From NCBI RefSeq assembly GCF_910594005.1, contig NW_025316729.1:186001-250000 (forward strand): a stretch of DNA of 64,000 nt. The letters run 5' to 3'. The notes beneath the pieces were generated by a model that was not told the DNA's origin, made no database searches, and worked only from the letters and a program-made list of their open reading frames with translations. A program made the position numbers and the translations under genes. Shown here piece after piece: positions 1 to 11,279 of the stretch; position 1 is the first letter of the stretch; each line of letters starts with the position of its first letter. Origin of the DNA: Cervus elaphus. Taxonomy: Eukaryota; Chordata; Mammalia; Artiodactyla; Cervidae.

Positions 1-136
1 GAGAAACCCCAAGAACACTGTATCAAGGCTAGAGGGATCTTGAGGTCACTGTAGCCACACGAAAGAGCTCCGTGGACCAAAAATCAACTCGAGATGAGAG
101 GTTAGTCCCTGGCTTCGACTCCAGAGGAATACCACC
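1..136. repeat. Partial satellite monomer at left edge (type A tail)
   Basis: This is the last 136 bp of a monomer whose start lies outside the window. It carries the type A tail markers gtatcaagg, gatcttgagg, gtagccacac and ggaccaaaaatc, which match the tails of the A monomers ending at 1728 and 4116. The array therefore continues to the left. Confidence 0.9.
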
Positions 137-932
137 TTACCACAAGCACCTCAAGAGGAGGCTTCTCTCAGCTCTAGGTATGTGAGAGGGACCCTGATTT
201 TGCCGCCTCAAGTGGAATGGACACCGCGATGCCCTGAATCGAAATAAGGCCGGATATCCCTGCAGTGACTTGAATGCAGGCTCGTCTTACATCTCCCAAG
301 ACGAAAGGATGTCTGAATCCCCTGTGGAGACCAGAGAGAAAGACCTAGTTCCCCACCTCATCGCGACCGGAGGCCTCACATCCTTTGAAAACTCCAGAGG
401 TATGCGGAGATCAGTGCCTCCAAAGGAGACGATGCCTGACTCCTCGTGAAACTTGATAGGAGTCCCAGGATTCCTGTGGCACGTGGAAAGGGACCCTTGG
501 TCTCCTGCCTCAGCTGGAGAGGCGTCCCAATTACCCTGCCAAGCCTCGAGGAGAATCCCGAGTTGTCCCTCGCAACTAGGCAGGAGTCATGACGTCGCTG
601 AACAAACACGTGGGTGGAAGGGCCATCCCCATCGTAACTCGAGAATATACCCCAGGTTCCCGCCGCAACACGCGAAAAACCATGAGACTTCCCCCTCGCC
701 ACGCGATGAGGCCCGATTCTCCTGCACTACATGCAGAGCAATTCCGTGTTGCACATCACACATGAAAGGAGCCTTGATTTCCTTGATGGCACTCCAGAGA
801 AACCCCAAGAACACTGTTTCAAGGCTAGAGGGATCCTGAGGTCACTGTAGCAACACGAAAGAGCTCCGTGGACGAAAAATCAACTCGAGATGAGAGGTTA
901 GTCCCTGGCTTCGACTCCAGAGGAATACCACC

Positions 933-1728
933 TTACCACAAGCACCTCAAGAGGAGGCTTCTCTCAGCTCTAGGTATGTGAGAGGGACCCTGAGTTTGCG
1001 GCCTCAAGTGGAATGGACACCGCGATGCCCTGACTCGAAATAAGGCCGGATATCCCTGCAGTGACTTGAATGCAGGCTCGTCTTGCATCTCCCAAGACGA
1101 AAGGATGTCTGAATCCCCTGTGGAGACTACAGAGAAAGACCTAGTTCCCCACCTCATCGCGACCGGAGGCCTCACATCCTTTGAAAACTCCAGCCGTACG
1201 CGGAGATCAGTGCCTCAAAAGGAGACGATGCATGACTCCTCGTGAAACTTGATAGGAGTCCCAGGATTCCTGTGGCACGTGGAAAGGGACCCTTGGTCTC
1301 CCGCCTCAGCTGGAGAGGCGTCCCAATTGCCAAGCCAAGCCTCGAGGAGAATCCCGAGTTGTCCCTCGCAACTAGGCAGGAGTCTTGACGTCGCTGAACA
1401 AACACGTGGGTGGAAGGGCCATCCCCATCGTAACTCGAGAATATACCCCAGGTTCCCGCCGCAACTTGAGAAAAACCATGAGACTTCCCCCACGCCACGA
1501 GATGAGGCCCGATTCCCCTGCACTGCGTGCAGAGCAATTCCGTGTTGCACATCACACATGAAAGGAGCCTTGATTTCCTTGATGGCACTCCAGAGAAACC
1601 CCAAGAACACTGTATCAAGGCTAGAGGGATCTTGAGGTCACTGTAGCCACACGAAAGAGCTCCGTGGACCAAAAATCAACTCGAGATGAGAGGTTAGTCC
1701 CTGGCTTCGACTCCAGAGGAATACCACC
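933..1728. repeat. Satellite monomer type A (reference copy)
   Basis: Type A is recognised by gactacagag, the string gccgtacgcgg, cctcaaaagg followed by gcatgactcc, ttgccaagccaagc where other types have ttgccctgccaagc, cttgacgtcg, cgcaacttgag, and the tail gtatcaagg with gatcttgagg. Other A copies start at 3321, 5709, 7301 and 9689, with one outlier at 14464. The copy at 5709 has reverted to cctccaaagg and ccctgccaag, which looks like partial exchange with another type. Confidence 0.85.
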
Positions 1729-2524
1729 TTACCACAAGCACCTCAAGAGGAGGCTTCTCTCAGCTCTAGGTATGTGAGAGGGACCCTGATTTTGCCGCCT
1801 CAAGTGGAATGGACACCGCGATGCCCTGGCTCGAAATAAGGCCGGATATACCTGCAGTGACTTGAATGCAGGTTCGTCTTGCATCTCCCAAGACGAAAGG
1901 ATGTCTGAATCCCCTGTGGAGACCACAGAGAAAGACCTAGTTCCCCACCTCATCGCGACCGGAGGCCTCACATCCTTTTAAAACTCCAGAGGTACGCGGA
2001 GATCAGTGACTCCAAACGAGACGATGCCTGACTCCTCGTGAAACTTGAAAGGAGTCCCAGGATTCCTGTGGCAGGTGGAAAGGGACCCTTGGTCTCCCGC
2101 CTCAGCTAGAGAGGCGTCCCAATAGCCCTGCCAAGCCTCGAGGAGAATCCCGAGTTGTCCCTCGCAACTAGGCAGGAGTCCTGAAGTCACTGAAGAAACA
2201 CGTGTGTGGAAGGGCCATCCCCGTCGTAACTCGAGAATATACCTCAGGTTCCCGCCGCAACTCGAGAAAAACCATGAGACTTCCCCCTCGCCGCGAGATG
2301 AGGCCTGATTCCCCTGCACTGCGTGCAGAGCAATTCCGTGTTGCACATCACACATGAAAGGAGCCTTGATTTCCTTGATGGCACTCCAGAGAAACCCCAA
2401 GAACACTGTTTCAAGGCTAGAGGGATCCCCAGGTCACTGTAGCAACACGAAAGAGCTCCGTGGACGAAAAATCAACTCGAGATGAGAGGTTAGTCCCTGG
2501 CTTCGACTCCAGAGGAATACCACC

Positions 2525-3320
2525 TTACCACAAGCACCTCAAGTGGAGGCTTCTCTCAGCTCTAGGTATGTGAGAGGGACCCTGATTTTGCGGCTTCAAG
2601 TGGAATGGACACCGCGATGCCCTGACTCGAAATAAGGCCGGATATCCCTGCAGTGTCTTGAATGCAGGCTCGACTTGCATCTCCCAAGATGAAAGGATGT
2701 CTGAATCCCCTGTGGAGACCACAGAGAAAGACCTAGTTCCCCACCTCATGGCGACCGGAGACCTCACATCCTTTGAAAACTCCAGAGGTAGGCGGAGATC
2801 AGTGCCTCCAAAGGAGACGATGCCTAAATCCTCGTGAAACTTGATAGGAGACCCAGGATTCCTGTGGCACGTGGAAAGGGACCCTTGGTCTCCCGCCTCA
2901 GCTGGAGAGGCGTCCCAATTGCCCTGCCAAGCCTCGAGGAGAATCCCGAGTTGTCCCTCGAAACTAGGCAGGAGTCCTGACGTCGCTGAACAAACACGTG
3001 GGTGGAAGGGCCATCCGCGTCGTAACTCGAGAATATACCTCAGGTTCCCGCCGCAACTCGAGAAAAACCATGAGACTTCCACCTCGCCGCGAGATGAGGC
3101 CTGATTCCCCCGCACTGCGTGCAGAGCAATTCCGTGTTGCACATCACACATGAAAGGAGCCTTGATTTCCTTGATGGCACTCCAGAGAAACCCCAAGAAC
3201 ACTGTTTCAAGGCTAGAGGGATCCTGAGGTCACTGTAGCAACACGAAAGAGCTCCGTGGACGAAAAATCAACTCGAGATGAGAGGTTAGTCCCTGGCTTC
3301 GACTCCAGAGGAATACCACC
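2525..3320. repeat. Satellite monomer type C (reference copy)
   Basis: Type C is recognised by cctcaagtggaggc, gcggcttcaag, ggctcgacttgc, catggcgaccggagac, gatgcctaaatcc and ccatccgcgtcg. Other C copies start at 4913, 8893 and 13668. On the minus strand C monomers keep a 225-codon frame open, but this frame recurs in unrelated types and overlaps other open frames, so it is not evidence of coding. Confidence 0.85.
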
Positions 3321-4116
3321 TTACCACAAGCACTTCAAGAGGAGGCTTCTCTCAGCTCTAGGTATGTGAGAGGGACCCTGAGTTTGCGGCCTCAAGTGGA
3401 ATGGACACCGCGATGCCCTGACTCGAAATAAGGCCGGATATCCCTGCAGTGACTTGAATGCAGGCTCGTCTTGCATCTCCCAAGACGAAAGGATGTCTGA
3501 ATCCCCTGTGGAGACTACAGAGAAAGACCTAGTTCCCCACCTCATCGCGACCGGAGGCCTCACATCCTTTGAAAACTCCAGCCGTACGCGGAGATCAGTG
3601 CCTCAAAAGGAGACGATGCATGACTCCTCGTGAAACTTGATAGGAGTCCCAGGATTCCTGTGGCACGTGGAAAGGGACCCTTGGTCTCCCGCCTCAGCTG
3701 GAGAGGCGTCCCAATTGCCAAGCCAAGCCTCGAGGAGAATCCCGAGTTGTCCCTCGCAACTAGGCAGGAGTCTTGACGTCGCTGAACAAACACGTGGGTG
3801 GAAGGGCCATCCCCATCGTAACTCGAGAATATACCCCAGGTTCCCGCCGCAACTTGAGAAAAACCATGAGACTTCCCCCATGCCACGAGATGAGGCCCGA
3901 TTCCCCTGCACTGCGTGCAGAGCAATTCCGTGTTGCACATCACACATGAAAGGAGCCTTGATTTCCTTGATGGCACTCCAGAGAAACCCCAAGAACACTG
4001 TATCAAGGCTAGAGGGATCTTGAGGTCACTGTAGCCACACGAAAGAGCTCCGTGGACCAAAAATCAACTCGAGATGAGAGGTTAGTCCCTGGCTTCGACT
4101 CCAGAGGAATACCACC

Positions 4117-4912
4117 TTACCACAAGCACCTCAAGAGGAGGCTTCTCTCAGCTCTAGGTATGTGAGAGGGACCCTGATTTTGCCGCCTCAAGTGGAATGG
4201 ACACCGCGATGCCCTGAATCGAAATAAGGCCAGATATCCCTGCAGTGACTTGAATGCAGGCTCGTCTTGCATCTCCCAAGACGAAAGGATGTCTGAATCC
4301 CCTGTGGAGACCACAGAGAAAGACCTAGTTCCCCACCTCATCGCGACCGGAGGCCTCACATCCTTTGAAAACTCCAGAGGTATGCGGAGATGAGTGCCTC
4401 CAAAGGAGACGATGCCTGACTCCTCGTGAAACTTGATAGGAGTCCCAGGATTCCTGTGGCACGTGGAAAGGGACCCTTGGTCTCCTACCTCAGCTGGAGA
4501 GGCGTCCCAATTGCCCTGCCAAGCCTCGAGGAGAATCCCGAGTTGTCCCTCGCAACTAGGCAGGAGTCATGACGTCGCTGAACAAACACGTGGGTGGAAG
4601 GGCCATCCCCATCGTAACTCGAGAATATACCCCAGGTTCCCGCCGCAACTCGCGAAAAACCATGAGACTTCCCCCTCGCCGCGAGATGAGGCCTGATTCC
4701 CCTGCACTGCGTGCAGAGCAATTCCGTGTTGCACATCACACATGAAAGGAGCCTTGATTTCCTTGATGGCACTCCAGAGAAACCCCAAGAACACTGTTTC
4801 AAGGCTAGAGGGATCCCCAGGTCACTGTAGCAACACGAAAGAGCTCCGTGGACGAAAAATCAACTCGAGATGAGAGGTTAGTCCCTGGCTTCGACTCCAG
4901 AGGAATACCACC
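4117..4912. repeat. Satellite monomer type B2 (reference copy)
   Basis: Type B2 is recognised by attttgccgcctc, ctgaatcgaaat, gtatgcggag, tcatgacgtcg, ccatccccatcg, actcgcgaaaaacc and a gatccccagg tail. The copy at 8097 belongs to the same subtype. The copies at 1729 and 12872 form subtype B3, which shares the position before C but has ctggctcgaaat, atatacctgc, ccttttaaaac and ctccaaacgag. Confidence 0.8.
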
Positions 4913-6504
4913 TTACCACAAGCACCTCAAGTGGAGGCTTCTCTCAGCTCTAGGTATGTGAGAGGGACCCTGATTTTGCGGCTTCAAGTGGAATGGACAC
5001 CGCGATGCCCTGACTCGAAATAAGCCCGGATATCCCTGCAGTGTCTTGAATGCAGGCTCGACTTGCATCTCCCAAGATGAAAGGATGTCTGAATCCCCTG
5101 TGGAGACCACAGAGAAAGACCTAGTTCCCCACCTCATGGCGACCGGAGACCTCACATCCTTTGAAAACTCCAGAGGTAGGCGGAGATCAGTGCCTCCAAA
5201 GGAGACGATGCCTAAATCCTCGTGAAACTTGATAGGAGTCCCAGGATTCCTGTGGCACGTGGAAAGGGACCCTTGGTCTCCCGCCTCAGCTGGAGAGGCG
5301 TCCCAATTGCCCTGCCAAGCCTCGAGGAGAATCCCGAGTTGTCCCTCGCAACTAGGCAGGAGTCCTGACGTCGCTGAAGAAACACGTGTGTGGAAGGGCC
5401 ATCCGCGTCGTAACTCGAGAATATACCTCAGGTTCCCGCCGCAACTCGAGAAAAACCATGAGACTTCCCCCTCGCCGCGAGATGAGGCCTGATTCCCCCA
5501 CAGTGCGTGCAGAGCAATTCCGTGTTGCACATCACACATGAAAGGAGCCTTGATTTCCTTGATGGCACTCCAGAGAAACCCCAAGAACACTGTTTCAAGG
5601 CTAGAGGGATCCTGAGGTCACTGTAGCAACACGAAAGAGCTCCGTGGACGAAAAATCAACTCGAGATGAGAGGTTAGTCCCTGGCTTCGACTCCAGAGGA
5701 ATACCACCTTACCACAAGCACCTCAAGAGGAGGCTTCTCTCAGCTCTAGGTATGTGAGAGGGACCCTGAGTTTGCGGCCTCAAGTGGAATGGACACCGCG
5801 ATGCCCTGACTCGAAATAAGGCCGGATATCCCTGCAGTGACTTGAATGCAGGCTCGTCTTGCATCTCCCAAGACGAAAGGATGTCTGAATCCCCTGTGGA
5901 GACTACAGAGAAAGACCTAGTTCCCCACCTCATCGCGACCGGAGGCCTCACATCCTTTGAAAATTCCAGCCGTACGCGGAGATCAGTGCCTCCAAAGGAG
6001 ACGATGCATGACTCCTCGTGAAACTTGATTGGAGTCCCAGGATTCCTGTGGCACGTGGAAAGGGACCCTTGGTCTCCCCCCTCAGCTGGAGAGGCGTCCC
6101 AATTGCCCTGCCAAGCCTCGAGGAGAATCCCGAGTTGTCCCTCGCAACTAGGCAGGAGTCTTGACGTCGCTGAACAAACACGTGGGTGGAAGGGTCATCC
6201 CCATCGTAACTCGAGAATATACCCCAGGTTCCCGCCGCAACTTGAGAAAAACCATGAGACTTCCCCCACGCCACGAGATGAGGCCCGATTCCCCTGCACT
6301 GCGTGCAGAGCAATTCCGTGTTGCACATCACACATGAAAGGAGCCTTGATTTCCTTGATGGCACTCCAGAGAAACCCCAAGAACACTGTATCAAGGCTAG
6401 AGGGATCTTGAGGTCACTGTAGCCACACGAAAGAGCTCCGTGGACCAAAAATCAACTCGAGATGAGAGGTTAGTCCCTGGCTTCGACTCCAGAGGAATAC
6501 CACC

Positions 6505-7300
6505 TTACCACAAGCACCTCAAGAGGAGGCTTCTCTCAGCTCTAGGTATGTGAGAGGGACCCTGATTTTGCCGCCTCAAGTGGAATGGACACCGCGATGC
6601 CCTGAATCGAAATAAGGCCGGATATCCCTGCAGTGACTTGAATGCAGGCTCGTCTTACATCTCCCAAGACGAAAGGATGTCTGAATCCCCTGTGGAGACC
6701 ACAGAGAAAGACCTAGTTCCCCACCTCATCGCGACCGGAGGCCTCACATCCTTTGAAAACTCCAGAGGTATGCGGAGATCAGTGCCTCCAAAGGAGACGA
6801 TGCCTGACTCCTCGTGAAACTTGATAGGAGTCCCAGGATTCCTGTGGCACGTGGAAAGGGACCCTTGGTCTCCTGCCTCAGCTGGAGAGGCGTCCCAATT
6901 ACCCTGCCAAGCCTCGAGGAGAATCCCGAGTTGTCCCTCGCAACTAGGCAGGAGTCATGACGTCGCTGAACAAACACGTGGGTGGAAGGGCCATCCCCAT
7001 CGTAACTCGAGAATATACCCCAGGTTCCCGCCGCAACACGCGAAAAACCATGAGACTTCCCCCTCGCCACGCGATGAGGCCCGATTCCCCTGCACTACAT
7101 GCAGAGCAATTCCGTGTTGCACATCACACATGAAAGGAGCCTTGATTTCCTTGATGGCACTCCAGAGAAACCCCAAGAACACTGTTTCAAGGCTAGAGGG
7201 ATCCTGAGGTCACTGTAGCAACACGAAAGAGCTCCGTGGACGAAAAATCAACTCGAGATGAGAGGTTAGTCCCTGGCTTCGACTCCAGAGGAATACCACC
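6505..7300. repeat. Satellite monomer type B1, a B monomer with a C-like tail
   Basis: The body follows type B (attttgccgcctc, tcatgacgtcg, ccatccccatcg) with its own variants cgtcttacatc, attaccctgcc, caacacgcgaaa and cactacatgcag. The tail is gatcctgaggtcactg followed by gacgaaaaatc, as in type C, rather than the gatccccagg of B2. The next monomer is type A, exactly what follows C. The copy at 137 is nearly the same, and 10485 is a related form. I infer that an exchange near the B and C tails removed one C monomer and turned an ABC trimer into an AB dimer. Confidence 0.7.
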
Positions 7301-10300
7301 TTACCACAAGCACCTCAAGAGGAGGCTTCTCTCAGCTCTAGGTATGTGAGAGGGACCCTGAGTTTGCGGCCTCAAGTGGAATGGACACCGCGATGCCCTG
7401 ACTCGAAATAAGGCCGGATATCCCTGCAGTGACTTGAATGCAGGCTCGTCTTGCATCTCCCAAGACGAAAGGATGTCTGAATCCCCTGTGGAGACTACAG
7501 AGAAAGACCTAGTTCCCCACCTCATCGCGACCGGAGGCCTCACATCCTTTGAAAACTCCAGCCGTACGCGGAGATCAGTGCCTCAAAAGGAGACGATGCA
7601 TGACTCCTCGTGAAACTTGATAGGAGTCCCAGGATTCCTGTGGCACGTGGAAAGGGACACTTGGTCTCCCGCCTCAGCTGGAGAGGCGTCCCAATTGCCA
7701 AGCCAAGCCTCGAGGAGAATCCCGAGTTGTCCCTCGCAACTAGGCAGGAGTCTTGACGTCGCTGAACAAACACGTGGGTGGAAGGGCCATCCCCATCGTA
7801 ACTCGAGAATATACCCCAGGTTCCCGCCGCAACTTGAGAAAAACCATGAGACTTCCCCCACGCCACGAGATGAGGCCCGATTCCCCTGCACTGCGTGCAG
7901 AGCAATTCCGTGTTGCACATCACACATGAAAGGAGCCTTGATTTCCTTGATGGCACTCCAGAGAAACCCCAAGAACACTGTATCAAGGCTAGAGGGATCT
8001 TGAGGTCACTGTAGCCACACGAAAGAGCTCCGTGGACCAAAAATCAACTCGAGATGAGAGGTTAGTCCCTGGCTTCGACTCCAGAGGAATACCACCTTAC
8101 CACAAGCACCTCAAGAGGAGGCTTCTCTCAGCTCTAGGTATGTGAGAGGGACCCTGATTTTGCCGCCTCAAGTGGAATGGACACCGCGATGCCCTGAATC
8201 GAAATAAGGCCGGATATCCCTGCAGTGACTTGAATGCAGGCTCGTCTTGCATCTCCCAAGACGAAAGGATGTCTGAATCCCCTGTGGAGACCACAGAGAA
8301 AGACCTAGTTCCCCACCTCATCGCGACCGGAGGCCTCACATCCTTTGAAAACTCCAGAGGTATGCGGAGATCAGTGCCTCCAAAGGAGACGATGCCTGAC
8401 TCCTCGTGAAACTTGATAGGAGTCCCAGGATTCCTGTGGCACGTGGAAAGGGACCCTTGGTCTCCTGCCTCAGCTGGAGAGGCGTCCCAATTGCCCTGCC
8501 AAGCCTCGAGGAGAATCCCGAGTTGTCCCTCGCAACTAGGCAGGAGTCATGACGTCGCTGAACAAACACGTGGGTGGAAGGGCCATCCCCATCGTAACTC
8601 GAGAATATACCCCAGGTTCCCGCCGCAACTCGCGAAAAACCATGAGACTTCCCCCTCGCCGCGAGATGAGGCCTGATTCCCCTGCACTGCGTGCAGAGCA
8701 ATTCCGTGTTGCACATCACACATGAAAGGAGCCTTGATTTCCTTGATGGCACTCCAGAGAAACCCCAAGAACACTGTTTCAAGGCTAGAGGGATCCCCAG
8801 GTCACTGTAGCAACACGAAAGAGCTCCGTGGACGAAAAATCAACTCGAGATGAGAGGTTAGTCCCTGGCTTCGACTCCAGAGGAATACCACCTTACCACA
8901 AGCACCTCAAGTGGAGGCTTCTCTCAGCTCTAGGTATGTGAGAGGGACCCTGATTTTGCGGCTTCAAGTGGAATGGACACCGAGATGCCCTGACTCGAAA
9001 TAAGGCCGGATATCCCTGCAGTGTCTTGAATGCAGGCTCGACTTGCATCTCCCAAGATGAAAGGATGTCTGAATCCCCTGTGGAGACCACAGAGAAAGAC
9101 CTAGTTCCCCACCTCATGGCGACCGGAGACCTCACATCCTTTGAAAACTCCAGAGGTAGGCGGAGATCAGTGCCTCCAAAGGAGACGATGCCTAAATCCT
9201 CGTGAAACTTGATAGGAGACCCAGGATTCCTGTGGCACGTGGAAAGGGACCCTTGGTCTCCCGCCTCAGCTGGAGAGGCGTCCCAATTGCCCTGCCAAGC
9301 CTCGAGGAGAATCCCGAGTTGTCCCTCGCAACTAGGCAGGAGTCCTGACGTCGCTGAAGAAACACGTGTGTAGAAGGGCCATCCGCGTCGTAACTCGAGA
9401 ATATACCTCAGGTTCCCGCCGCAACTCGAGAAAAACCATGAGACTTCCCCCTCGCCGCGAGATGAGGCCTGATTCCCCCGCACTGCGTGCAGAGCAATTC
9501 CGTGTTGCACATCACACATGAAAGGAGCCTTGATTTCCTTGATGGCACTCCAGAGAAACCCCAAGAACACTGTTTCAAGGCTAGAGGGATCCTGAGGTCA
9601 CTGTAGCAACACGAAAGAGCTCCGTGGACGAAAAATCAACTCGAGATGAGAGGTTAGTCCCTGGCTTCGACTCCAGAGGAATACCACCTTACCACAAGCA
9701 CCTCAAGAGGAGGCTTCTCTCAGCTCTAGGTATGTGAGAGGGACCCTGAGTTTGCGGCCTCAAGTGGAATGGACACCGCGATGCCCTGACTCGAAATAAG
9801 GCCGGATATCCCTGCAGTGACTTGAATGCAGGCTCGTCTTGCATCTCCCAAGACGAAAGGATGTCTGAATCCCCTGTGGAGACTACAGAGAAAGACCTAG
9901 TTCCCCACCTCATCGCGACCGGAGGCCTCACATCCTTCGAAAACTCCAGCTGTACGCGGAGATCAGTGCCTCAAAAGGAGACGATGCATGACTCCTCGTG
10001 AAACTTGATAGGAGTCCCAGGATTCCTGTGGCACGTGGAAAGGGACCCTTGGTCTCCCGCCTCAGCTGGAGAGGCATCCCAATTGCCAAGCCAAGCCTCG
10101 AGGAGAATCCCGAGTTGTCCCTCGCAACTAGGCAGGAGTCTTGACGTCGCTGAACAAACACGTGGGTGGAAGGGCCATCCCCATCGTAACTCGAGAATAT
10201 ACCCCAGGTTCCCGCCGCAACTTGAGAAAAACCATGAGACATCCCCCACGCCACGAGATGAGGCCCGATTCCCCTGCACTGCGTGCAGAGCAATTCCGTG

Positions 10301-11279
10301 TTGCACATCACACATGAAAGGAGCCTTGATTTCCTTGATGGCACTCCAGAGAAACCCCAAGAACACTGTATCAAGGCTAGAGGGATCTTGAGGTCACTGT
10401 AGCCACACGAAAGAGCTCCGTGGACCAAAAATCAACTCGAGATGAGAGGTTAGTCCCTGGCTTCGACTCCAGAGGAATACCACCTTACCACAAGCACCTC
10501 AAGAGGAGGCTTCTCTCAGCTCTAGGTATGTGAGAGGGACCCTGATTTTGCCGCCTCAAGTGGAATGGACACCGCGATGCCCTGAATCGAAATAAGGCCG
10601 GATATCCCTGCAGTGACTTGAATGCAGGCTCGTCTTACATCTCGCAAGACGAAAGGATGTCTGAATCCCCTGTGGAGACCACAGAGAAAGACCTAGTTCC
10701 CCACCTCATCGCGACCGGAGGCCTCACATCCTTTGAAAACTCCAGAGGTATGCGGAGATCAGTGCCTCCAAAGGAGACGATGCCTGACTCCTCGTGAAAC
10801 TTGATAGGAGTCCCAGGATTCCTGTGGCACGTGGAAAGGGACCCTTGGTCTCCTGCCTCAGCTGGAGAGGCGTCCCAATTGCCCTGCCAAGCCTCGAGGA
10901 GAATCCCGAGTTGTCCCTCGCAACTAGGCAGGAGTCATGACGTCGCTGAACAAACACGTGGGTGGAAGGGCCATCCCCATCGTAACTCGAGAATATACCC
11001 CAGGTTCCCGCCGCAACTCGCGAAAAACCATGAGACTTCCCCCTCGCCACGCGATGAGGCCCGATTCCCCTGCACTACATGCAGAGCAATTCCGTGTTGC
11101 ACATCACACATGAAAGGAGCCTTGATTTCCTTGTTGAGACTCCAGAGAAACCCCAAGAACACTGTTTCAAGGCTAGAAGGATCCTGAGGTCACTGTAGCA
11201 ACACGAAAGAGCTCCGTGGACCAAAAATCAACTCGAGATGAGAGGTTAGTCCCGGCTTCGACTCCAGAGGAATACCACC

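Larger units (their letters stand above)
137..11279. repeat. HOR block 1: A/B/C trimers mixed with A/B dimers
   Basis: Fourteen monomers start at 137, 933, 1729, 2525, 3321, 4117, 4913, 5709, 6505, 7301, 8097, 8893, 9689 and 10485. Their types by diagnostic variants are B1, A, B3, C, A, B2, C, A, B1, A, B2, C, A, B1-like. Types B2 and B3 are followed by C, while B1 is followed directly by A. The block is thus a mix of A-B-C trimers (2388 bp) and A-B1 dimers (1592 bp). The order from 137 repeats from 6505, an 8-monomer period of 6368 bp, and holds until the monomer at 10485 changes near 11130 (ttgttgagactcc replacing ttgatggcactcc). The last monomer is 795 bp because of a one-base loss near 11252. 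Confidence 0.85.
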
